64,000 nucleotides of DNA from Spirosoma profusum. Lineage in GTDB: Bacteria > Bacteroidota > Bacteroidia > Cytophagales > Spirosomataceae. Location: the NCBI RefSeq assembly GCF_014699005.1, contig NZ_JACWZY010000027.1, positions 56,542-120,541 of the forward strand. The letters are read 5' to 3'. Position 1 is the stretch's first letter. Each line of letters begins with the position of its first letter. The notes under the pieces are model-generated. The model was not told the origin of the DNA and did not search any database. It saw nothing but the letters and a program-made list of their open reading frames with translations. Position numbers and translations under genes: made by a program. This document shows, piece after piece, positions 57,034 to 64,000 of this stretch.

Positions 57034-57456
57034 GCCTGGCTGGAAAATTACACGTATGAAGATGAATTAAGCACATTCAAGGTTACGGTTGAGGTTGCCG
57101 AAAAAGGGAGGCAAATGTAGGAATTATCTAGCCAGCTCAGGCAGATTGTGCTACGTTTTTTTTACGGAAATCATACTTCAGGATTGGGCTGCGAGGTTAA
57201 TGTTAAGTTAAAATTAAGTGATTCAACTTGAACGTCAAGAGCAAAATGAAATCCCTTTGAATAATGCAACGGCGAGTGCGCTGTACCGAAAAAATGCGGT
57301 TTGTCTCCCGAAAAAAGAAAAAGCGTACTTTTAGGCCGTTTGGTCGCGTACCGGTTTTCCGGATGACGTTGACTTAACAAATAGAGTAATTTGGCATAAA
57401 AAATTGCCTTCACAACACGTAACGTACCAATAAAACTATACTTAATCATATATCTG
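57034..57456. other. Intergenic region between dnaA and mutA
   Basis: About 420 bases between divergent starts. A minus-strand frame could encode 92 residues but lacks gene-like features and is rejected. The region holds one possible promoter element for dnaA (TACATTTG, minus strand, 57112-57119) and a few TACGT words, but no DnaA-box cluster. Confidence 0.5.
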
Positions 57457-58773
57457 ATGGAGCCGTTTTCGTCATCGACATTTCCTCCCGCCGATACGTC
57501 GACCTGGCAGAAGCAGGTTCAGCAGGAACTCAAAATCGACAACGCTTACGAAACGCTACGTTGGTATACGGCTGAAGGTTTTACGCTGGAACCGTATTAC
57601 ACTGTAGACGATCTGAAAAAGCTTCCGTTACAGACGATTCAGTTGGCGCAGAAACAAATACCCGGCTGGCTCAATACGCCCGAATACGTAGTGACTGACG
57701 AAAAAGCGGCCAATTTCCTCCTGCGTGACGCCATTACCCGTGGCGCCGATGCCTTGCTGCTTACTCTGAATACAAATACAGATTTATTGCGGCTTCTGAA
57801 CGGCATCAAACTCAGTGATATACCTATTCTTTTCCGGCTTCAAACCGAAGCAATTAACGCAGCCGAGTTTGCGCAGCAGCTCAAAACTGTGGCTCCGTAC
57901 CAACTCAAAGGCGGCTTGTTACTATCAGACGATAATTATATTGCTGAAGTAACTCGCCTGACGACCGATTCGCCACTGTTTCGCACGGTTTATGCCAGCA
58001 GTCAACCGTTTCATAACGCAGGGGCCAGCGCCACGCAGGAACTGGCTTTTACGCTGGCTTCTCTGGCCGATACATACGATAAACTCACGGATGCAGGTTT
58101 GCCCATTGAGCAATTAATTCCCAAAACAATTCTGTCGGTTTCAGTCGGGACCAGCTATTTTCTGGAAATCGCTAAACTCCGTGCGCTACGGGTTCTCCTT
58201 CAACGGTTTTTGCAACATTATTCATCAACCATTATTCATTATCCATTTATTCACGCCCAAACCTCTACGTTCTACGACGCTACTGCTACGCCCTATACGA
58301 ATCTGCTACGTGCCACTACCGAAGCGATGGCCGCTATCGTCGCCGGCTGCGACGCACTAACGGTAAATCCGTATGATACCGTTCTCGGAGAACGTAGTGA
58401 TTTTTCGGAACGTATCGCCCGGAACGTATCGCTCTTGTTAAAAGACGAAAGTCTGTTTGGTAAAGTAACTGACCCCTCGGCGGGTTCGTACTACGTAGAA
58501 ACTGCTACGTATCAATTGGTCGAAAACGCCTGGGCATTGTTTCTGAACGTAGAGAAACAGGGCGGTCTAACGAAAGCATTCGCCAACGGATACGTTCAGG
58601 CTGAAATTGAGCAAGCATATCAGGCCAAAGTAGAAATGGTACGCCAGGGCAACGTCATTGTTGGCGTAACGAAATTCAGGTCGGATGAGCAAATCAACAC
58701 GTTACCTAAATCAGTTTCTTCTGATATAACAGGCCAATTGCCCGACCGTCGACTGGCGGAGGTGTTTGAGTAA
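57457..58773 (+). CDS. mutA: Methylmalonyl-CoA mutase small subunit
   Basis: This 438-residue protein is the non-catalytic partner of the large subunit, with the substrate-barrel fold but without the C-terminal B12-binding domain. Landmarks: ILSVSVGTSYFLEIAKLRALR, FIHAQTSTFYDATATPYTNL, AMAAIVAGCDALTVNPYD and VTDPSAGSYYVETATYQLV. It stabilises the mutase that interconverts methylmalonyl-CoA and succinyl-CoA. A short stretch near residue 255 (QHYSSTIIHYPFIHAQ) is encoded by AT-rich CATTATTCAT-like repeats and may be an insertion. mutB follows after 14 bases. Confidence 0.93.
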   Translation: MEPFSSSTFPPADTSTWQKQVQQELKIDNAYETLRWYTAEGFTLEPYYTVDDLKKLPLQTIQLAQKQIPGWLNTPEYVVTDEKAANFLLRDAITRGADALLLTLNTNTDLLRLLNGIKLSDIPILFRLQTEAINAAEFAQQLKTVAPYQLKGGLLLSDDNYIAEVTRLTTDSPLFRTVYASSQPFHNAGASATQELAFTLASLADTYDKLTDAGLPIEQLIPKTILSVSVGTSYFLEIAKLRALRVLLQRFLQHYSSTIIHYPFIHAQTSTFYDATATPYTNLLRATTEAMAAIVAGCDALTVNPYDTVLGERSDFSERIARNVSLLLKDESLFGKVTDPSAGSYYVETATYQLVENAWALFLNVEKQGGLTKAFANGYVQAEIEQAYQAKVEMVRQGNVIVGVTKFRSDEQINTLPKSVSSDITGQLPDRRLAEVFE

Positions 58774-58787
58774 ATTCGTAACGTAGC

Positions 58788-60944
58788 ATGAGACCTGATT
58801 TCACCCAAAATACGGAGCCAACCAACGTAACGCCTGACGCTGAATCGCAGTCGGATCAACGTAATACGTTTTCAACAACGGCTGAAGGCATAAAACTCAA
58901 GCCACGCTTTACGGCTGTCGATGCCGATTTATCTCGTGTTACGTCGCTACAGGCTGGTATTCCGCCTTTTTTACGAGGACCTTACGCCAGCATGTACGTC
59001 CGTCAGCCCTGGACGATACGTCAGTACGCAGGATTCTCAACCGCCGAAGAATCAAATGCGTTTTATCGACGGAATCTCGCTGGTGGACAGAAAGGTTTGT
59101 CTGTTGCTTTTGATCTGGCAACGCACCGGGGCTATGATTCGGACCATCCACGCGTAGTAGGTGATGTGGGCAAAGCTGGCGTCGCGATTGATTCGGTGGA
59201 GGATATGAAAATCCTGTTCGACCAGATTCCACTCGATCAGATGTCTGTGTCGATGACCATGAACGGGGCCGTTATTCCCATCATGGCCTTTTATATCGTA
59301 GCGGCTGAAGAGCAGGGAGTTTCGCCGGAGAAGCTGTCGGGAACGATTCAGAACGACATTCTGAAGGAATTCATGGTACGTAATACGTACATCTATCCGC
59401 CCGAACCGTCGATGCGCATTGTAGGCGATATTTTTGCGTATACGGCCCGGCACATGCCGAAGTTCAATTCCATCAGCATCAGCGGTTATCACATGCACGA
59501 AGCGGGCGCTCCCGCTCATCTCGAACTGGCCTACACACTGGCCGACGGCCTCGAATATATACGTACCGGTTTGCGGGCGGGCATGGCTATTGACGAGTTT
59601 GCTCCGCGATTGTCGTTTTTCTGGGGTATCGGGATGAATCATTTCATGGAGATTGCCAAGTTGCGGGCAGGTCGATTGCTATGGGCCAACATCGTGAAGC
59701 AATTAGACGGCAGCGGCCAACCGCCCAAAAACCCGAAATCGCTGGCGCTACGTACGCACTGCCAGACATCGGGATATAGCCTCACTGAGCAGGACCCATT
59801 CAACAACGTAGCACGAACGACAATCGAAGCGCTGGCAGCAGTGCTGGGAGGTACGCAAAGCCTACACACCAATTCGCTGGACGAAGCTATAGCTCTTCCA
59901 ACCGATTTCTCAGCCCGAATTGCACGTAACACCCAACTTTATTTACAGCTCGAAACGAACGTAACGCGCGCCGTCGATCCCTGGGGGGGGTCGTACTACG
60001 TGGAGTTTCTAACAAAAGAGCTGGTCGATAAAGCGTGGGCCTTGATTGACGAAGTTGAGCAACTGGGCGGTATGACCAAAGCCATTGAAACGGGGCTACC
60101 CAAACTACGTATCGAAGAAGCAGCCGCCCGTAAACAGGCACGTATCGACTCGAGGAAAGACATTATCGTGGGTGTGAATCGCTTCCAACCTGCTTCTGCA
60201 ACTGAAATTGAGCTTTTAGAAGTCGACAATCAGGCTGTACGTGAAGCGCAGCTAAAACGATTGCAGGCTATAAAACGTAAACGGAACCAAGAGAGAGTGG
60301 GGCAGGCATTAGCAGCTTTAACGGAAGCGGCTATGAACCCCGCCCCATCCCAAAACCTTCTCGCTCTCGCCGTCGAAGCGGCTCGCCACCGCGCTACGCT
60401 GGGCGAAATTTCTGACGCTATGGAAAAAGCATTTGGCCGCCATAAGGCCACCATCCGGGCCGTATCAGGCATCTATTCGGCTGAAGTTTCCGACGATGAG
60501 AATTTCCGACTGGCGCGTGAAATGAGTGACCGTTTTGCTGAACTGGATGGTCGTAGGCCACGAATTCTGGTTGCGAAAATGGGGCAGGACGGCCATGACA
60601 GAGGTGCTAAAGTCATCGCAACCAGCTTTGCCGACCTCGGTTTCGACGTTGACATGGGGCCACTTTTTCAGACGCCCGAAGAAGTGGCTCGACAAGCTGC
60701 CGAAAACGATGTTCACGTAGTCGGTGTGTCGAGTCTGGCAGCCGGTCATAAGACGCTGGTGCCACAACTCATTGAGGAGTTAAAGAAAATCGGACGAGAT
60801 GATATTCTCGTCATTGCAGGAGGAGTGATTCCAGCACAGGATTACCAGTATCTATATGATGCTGGCGTGAAGGGGGTATTTGGGCCTGGTACCGTCATTT
60901 CTGTGGCCGCTCAGAAGATTCTGACGGAGTTGATGGAGAGTTGA
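58788..60944 (+). CDS. mutB: Methylmalonyl-CoA mutase large subunit
   Basis: The 718-residue catalytic subunit has the CoA/substrate barrel (RGPYASMYVRQPWTIRQYAG, GLSVAFDLATHRGYDSDHPR, LALRTHCQTSGYSLTEQDPF) and a C-terminal cobalamin-binding domain with the DxHxxG motif in QDGHDRGAK (His603 as the lower axial ligand). It carries out the adenosylcobalamin-dependent isomerisation in propionate metabolism. The two subunits are a two-gene operon; no epimerase or MeaB chaperone gene is adjacent. A family A hairpin after the stop may terminate the operon. Confidence 0.97.
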   Translation: MRPDFTQNTEPTNVTPDAESQSDQRNTFSTTAEGIKLKPRFTAVDADLSRVTSLQAGIPPFLRGPYASMYVRQPWTIRQYAGFSTAEESNAFYRRNLAGGQKGLSVAFDLATHRGYDSDHPRVVGDVGKAGVAIDSVEDMKILFDQIPLDQMSVSMTMNGAVIPIMAFYIVAAEEQGVSPEKLSGTIQNDILKEFMVRNTYIYPPEPSMRIVGDIFAYTARHMPKFNSISISGYHMHEAGAPAHLELAYTLADGLEYIRTGLRAGMAIDEFAPRLSFFWGIGMNHFMEIAKLRAGRLLWANIVKQLDGSGQPPKNPKSLALRTHCQTSGYSLTEQDPFNNVARTTIEALAAVLGGTQSLHTNSLDEAIALPTDFSARIARNTQLYLQLETNVTRAVDPWGGSYYVEFLTKELVDKAWALIDEVEQLGGMTKAIETGLPKLRIEEAAARKQARIDSRKDIIVGVNRFQPASATEIELLEVDNQAVREAQLKRLQAIKRKRNQERVGQALAALTEAAMNPAPSQNLLALAVEAARHRATLGEISDAMEKAFGRHKATIRAVSGIYSAEVSDDENFRLAREMSDRFAELDGRRPRILVAKMGQDGHDRGAKVIATSFADLGFDVDMGPLFQTPEEVARQAAENDVHVVGVSSLAAGHKTLVPQLIEELKKIGRDDILVIAGGVIPAQDYQYLYDAGVKGVFGPGTVISVAAQKILTELMES

Positions 60945-60965
60945 CGTTTCTGCTGGGTAGCATTT

Positions 60966-61008
60966 TTTGTCATGCTGACCGGGCCGCCGGCCCGGTCAGC
61001 ATGACAAA
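60966..61008. repeat. Short dispersed hairpin, family A
   Basis: Perfect 20-base arms (60966-60985 and 60989-61008) with a 3-base loop, GC-rich tip; the outer part GTCATGCTGAC matches the other family A members. It lies between the convergent mutB and Gfo/Idh/MocA genes and may act as a terminator in both directions. Confidence 0.92.
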
Positions 61009-61015
61009 GACACTC

Positions 61016-62092
61016 CTAAAACTTCACCGGCAATCCCGTTCGTGTTGATTCGTAAATGGCCTGAAACAGCGCCACTACTTTTCGGCCATCTTCGCCCGTA
61101 ACCATAGGCGGTCGACCGGCGCGGATGGCATCCCGAAACTCGGCTATCTGTACACCGAAATAATAAACCGTCGCATCGATGGTATTGAAAAAGGCGGTGT
61201 CTTCGGCCACGAATTCTGCCAGCTTATTTTCTTCGCCCGGAACAGACCAGAGATCATTCACAGGCGGGTCGGTGATGCTCGACATACCAGCAATAAACAA
61301 CGCCCCCCCGTCGGTCTGTACGCCTACCGATCCGCCATTTTCGCCGTGAACGTGTACTTTCCCGAATATACCCGGCTTCTGCGAATTGCTGACGATAATG
61401 TTGCCCAGACTACCGTTTTTAAACTTCACAATCGCTAACGCCGTATCATCGACTTCGATATACGGATGGTTTAAATTTCGCCAGACGCCAAATACTTCAT
61501 CAATGTCGCCCATATACCACAGCAACAAATCCAGTTGGTGGGGCGACTGATTGACCAGAACTCCACCACCTTCATCGGCCCACGTACCGCGCCAGGCATC
61601 GCTTTTATAATATTTTTCGTCGCGCCAGCCCAACATCTGGATAGTGCCTAATACCGGCTTGCCAATTTTACCCGAATCGATGGCTGCGCGGATACGCATG
61701 GAAGGCGCGTAAAACCGTCGCTGACTAATGGTGCCCAGGTACCGATTGTTACGTTTGCCCGCTTCAATCATCGCATCGCAGTCTTCGAGCGTGGAAGCCA
61801 GAGGCTTCTCAACCAGTACGTGTGAACCAGCATTAAGAGCCGCAACAGTAGGCTCCCGGTGGGAAGGGTGGGTTGTACAAACCAGACAAAGGTCCACGTT
61901 CTCACGGTCGACCATGTCGTGTATGTCGCTGTAAGCGCGGATGTTATATTGATTCGCAAAATCTTCTGCTTTCTGATACGTCCGGCCATAGACGGCTACT
62001 AATTCGGTATCAGGTGTTTGCAATACGGCTTTGGCGTGCAGATGCGCCACTTTGCCGGGACCAATGATGGCAACGCGAAGGGGTGTTGGCAT
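61016..62092 (-). CDS. Gfo/Idh/MocA-family oxidoreductase
   Basis: A 358-residue dehydrogenase with an N-terminal Rossmann domain (VAIIGPGKVAHLHAKAV) and the family motif EKPLAST (the catalytic Lys of the EKP motif at about residue 96). The C-terminal alpha/beta domain has GGGVLVNQSPHQLDLLLWY. It uses NAD(P) to oxidise or reduce a sugar or inositol-type compound. The substrate is unknown and no pathway partners are adjacent. Confidence 0.92.
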   Translation of the reverse strand: MPTPLRVAIIGPGKVAHLHAKAVLQTPDTELVAVYGRTYQKAEDFANQYNIRAYSDIHDMVDRENVDLCLVCTTHPSHREPTVAALNAGSHVLVEKPLASTLEDCDAMIEAGKRNNRYLGTISQRRFYAPSMRIRAAIDSGKIGKPVLGTIQMLGWRDEKYYKSDAWRGTWADEGGGVLVNQSPHQLDLLLWYMGDIDEVFGVWRNLNHPYIEVDDTALAIVKFKNGSLGNIIVSNSQKPGIFGKVHVHGENGGSVGVQTDGGALFIAGMSSITDPPVNDLWSVPGEENKLAEFVAEDTAFFNTIDATVYYFGVQIAEFRDAIRAGRPPMVTGEDGRKVVALFQAIYESTRTGLPVKF

Positions 62093-62316
62093 AAATTTAC
62101 AAATACGTACTCCAACTAAATACGTTAGTCTGGAGTCATCTACTCATACTACAACCTGTATAATTATTACTGGCCCTGTATGCTTTGCCACATATACCGA
62201 TGTGATGGCACTTTAGTCGATTTACGTCAAATCTCGACTTCAGATCAGCAGGAAATTCATAGCCGTTTATGGTCAAAGGAGCAGACTATTATTTACAAAC
62301 ACATGTAGCCACCCCA

Positions 62317-63399
62317 TCAAAACTCGGCCCCTACCCGCAGGTCGAAACCTTCTGCTACGTTCAGTTTCGCTTTCAGTCCCAGCCCCACCCGAATCTGCGG
62401 ACGTAGCGCATAGAGTAATTGATACCGCTGAAACACCCGTCCGTCCGGTATAGAATTGGGTTGATAGGCATTCCAGCCAAGATGGGTCGTAAATCGGTAG
62501 CGGCCCAGCCACAATTCGTAGCCGCCGAGCAAGGCCAGTTGCCAGCCAACCGGAGCCTGATTGTTACGTCGGCGCTGTTCGCGAACGTAGCCATCATGCA
62601 CGCCTTCCACACCGCCTGATACAGCATGAAATCGATTCAGTCGCCAGCCGGTTGTAGCCGTCATCCCGAAAAGCCAGGTTGCCTGTTCCGGAAAATTGTC
62701 AGTTTGGGGTAGCGTTCGGATAGAACTAAACGGCATCAGACGTAGCGTCCATCGTTTTGTGAGTACCGGTTTCGTCCAATTGGCTGGATTGGGCAACGGT
62801 ATAGGTCGAATGGTATAAAGTAAGCCAACCGATGCCGTCGGAAAATTCATTCCACGATTGGGTTGACGAGTCCCCCCATTCGAAATATGGTTATAGTTTG
62901 CCGCTACGTTGATTTGAACATTCGGGCTCAATCGAAGATACGTAGCAGCCGAGAGCGATAACCATCCGTTGAGGGCAGCACCAAAGAACGTATTACGTGG
63001 GTTAGTCTGCTCGTTGAAATAACGCGTCAGATAGGCCAGCCCGGCCGATGCTTTGAGCGAGAAAGAAACGGGTTTTCCATACCGAATCAGCGGTTCAAAA
63101 AAGGCTCCTCCGCCAACTATACGCCCTAATTCCGTTGGATTATTAAACGCTACGTAGTGCGTATACACTCCAATCCGCGCCAGACAGTTGCAGCGTTCAT
63201 AAGCGCTACGTTGCAGATTGAGTCGGCTATATTCGAACATAACACCAATCGGTGTTGATTCAGAAATGGCTCGTAAATCAGGAGCGTGAGGTATGATGAA
63301 ACCCGTATGTGCCTGAACGCTAATCTGCTTCTGAACTGAATCCGCCGGTACCCCACTAATCGATAACACAAGTCCACCAAAAATCCATAAACTGCTCAT
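62317..63399 (-). CDS. PagL-like lipid A 3-O-deacylase / acyloxyacyl hydrolase family
   Basis: The 360-residue protein has a signal peptide (LWIFGGLVLSISGVPA) and a barrel-like series of strands. The stretch AANYNHISNGGTRQPNRGMN is the PagL signature, with His171 and Ser173 as the likely catalytic His-x-Ser pair. PagL-type outer-membrane enzymes remove an acyl chain from lipid A, changing the cell surface. The protein is longer than PagL (about 150-180 residues), with the extra C-terminal strands (about 250-360) forming a second part. The upstream 200 bases contain a 16-bp inverted repeat. Confidence 0.8.
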   Translation of the reverse strand: MSSLWIFGGLVLSISGVPADSVQKQISVQAHTGFIIPHAPDLRAISESTPIGVMFEYSRLNLQRSAYERCNCLARIGVYTHYVAFNNPTELGRIVGGGAFFEPLIRYGKPVSFSLKASAGLAYLTRYFNEQTNPRNTFFGAALNGWLSLSAATYLRLSPNVQINVAANYNHISNGGTRQPNRGMNFPTASVGLLYTIRPIPLPNPANWTKPVLTKRWTLRLMPFSSIRTLPQTDNFPEQATWLFGMTATTGWRLNRFHAVSGGVEGVHDGYVREQRRRNNQAPVGWQLALLGGYELWLGRYRFTTHLGWNAYQPNSIPDGRVFQRYQLLYALRPQIRVGLGLKAKLNVAEGFDLRVGAEF

Positions 63400-63538
63400 A
63401 TCGCTACTGATTTACTGGTATGGCGACTGTCCGGGACATAAGCTGTACGAGAAAGTGCCTAGATTCGGCTCATACGTTGATTTGCTTCGAATTCATAACT
63501 AAGATACACTTTCATTAAATTTGGATTAAATCAGGAAA

Positions 63539-63606
63539 AAATTACCTTAATACTTGGTGTTTATTTTGGAATACTGTAAATATTTAGAATAGTATGAAGG
63601 TAATTT
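63539..63606. repeat. Inverted repeat upstream of the PagL-like gene
   Basis: The 16-base arms (63539-63554 and 63591-63606) pair with one mismatch around a 36-base AT-rich loop. It lies about 140 bases upstream of the PagL-like start and could be an operator or a terminator of a gene beyond the window. Confidence 0.6.
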
Positions 63607-63916
63607 GAAAAAACAACAAAATACTGTTTGGCACTATTGTTAATAACCTATATTTGATACGTCAATTTCGTACAACAGAACATTCTTCATGACCTGATTG
63701 CTCACTAGCTACACTTGTAGAGCAATTCAGATACCTTTAATTGCTGGCAATAACTGCAATTTGGGTAATATAAACCCGGTCGACTACCAGTTTACTATCC
63801 TAAAAACAATCTGTTGAGTCGATCAGGAAGTAAACCTAATGTTTATGTTTTTTCAATTCCTGATTCTTATAGCATAAATTATTCATTGAACCTGTTTAAA
63901 CTTTATGGTAGAGCCG

Positions 63917-64000
63917 TTTTTGTCATGCTGACCGGGCCGCCGGAGCGGGAACGAAGCATCTTAAAGTATCTCAATGAGCTAATCAGGGAACCTTAAGATG
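63917..64000. repeat. Family A hairpin, cut by the window end
   Basis: The left part GTCATGCTGACCGGG is shared with the copy at 60966, and CATCTTAAAGTATC (63957-63970) begins to pair with CTTAAGATG at the very end. The element continues outside the window. Confidence 0.75.

Larger units (their letters stand above)
63400..64000. other. Intergenic region at the right end
   Basis: About 600 AT-rich bases with no convincing gene. It holds an inverted repeat (63539-63554 with 63591-63606) and the left arm of a family A hairpin at about 63917-63970, whose right arm (from 63987) is cut by the window end. A 60-residue plus-strand frame at 63814-63996 overlaps that repeat and is rejected. Confidence 0.6.

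Noticed and set aside
57171..57449. A possible 92-residue minus-strand gene between dnaA and mutA
   Set aside because: It has no domain, signal or family pattern and lies wholly in the divergent promoter region of two housekeeping genes; the frame looks like chance.
63814..63996. A possible 60-residue plus-strand gene at the right end
   Set aside because: Most of its second half is a family A hairpin, so the frame is repeat-derived.

Overview
The window looks like chromosomal DNA of a Bacteroidota member of the Cytophagales, most like the Spirosoma group. Evidence: a SusC/SusD pair driven by an ECF sigma/FecR pair and carrying an STN domain, a BatD protein, a two-subunit methylmalonyl-CoA mutase, a one-piece propeller histidine kinase, PBP1C and alpha-2-macroglobulin, almost no Shine-Dalgarno sequences, and one TTTG/TAnnTTTG-type promoter. 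No tRNA, rRNA, CRISPR array, transposase, integrase or phage gene was seen. The dispersed repeats are small non-coding hairpin elements.

Layout. 0.2-5.2 kb: minus-strand membrane protein, cupin, ZU5-like lipoprotein, AraC-type regulator and an orphan BatD. 5.3-9.6 kb: a small ORF, a beta-CASP metallo-hydrolase and pbpC (PBP1C). 9.6-17.8 kb: an AT-rich block unlike its surroundings, holding a hybrid-propeller sensor kinase, a clostripain-like (C11) cysteine protease, a 74-bp perfect palindrome, a small coiled-coil protein, a LuxR-type response regulator and a three-gene envelope/membrane set. 18.4-23.9 kb: an alpha-2-macroglobulin with an intact thioester motif. pbpC and alpha-2-macroglobulin genes are neighbours in many bacteria, so the block appears to have been inserted between them. 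24.1-26.3 kb: a sugar-type ABC permease and binding protein with no second permease or ATPase. 26.5-28.4 kb: dnaX with an A10 slippery run. 28.5-37.8 kb: a polysaccharide-utilisation-type locus (ECF sigma, FecR, SusC, SusD, a circularly permuted SGNH hydrolase, an FAD oxidoreductase). 38.1-40.4 kb: a phosphotriesterase-family protein preceded by a heptamer tandem repeat, then a TPR protein. 40.5-45.3 kb: a plus-strand run of M16 peptidase, MNT/HEPN toxin-antitoxin pair, ispF, amidohydrolase and dipeptide epimerase. 45.4-55.6 kb: cytochrome-c/sugar dehydrogenase, GNAT, ureohydrolase, serine hydrolase, a porin-like protein, a zinc aminopeptidase, DUF3108, a FemAB-like protein and a TPR lipoprotein. 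55.6-64 kb: dnaA, mutA-mutB, a Gfo/Idh/MocA oxidoreductase and a PagL-like lipid A deacylase.

Two signals stand out. First, the word TACGT/ACGTA is roughly five-fold over-represented in most of the window, in genes on both strands and in several reading frames, but is near or below chance level in the 9.6-17.8 kb block. This marks both a possible genome-wide signature word and the foreign origin of the block. Second, the block itself pairs a caspase-fold (C11-like) protease with a two-component system and a membrane module, and is the best candidate here for an undescribed system. All calls are from reading the sequence; no database search was run.
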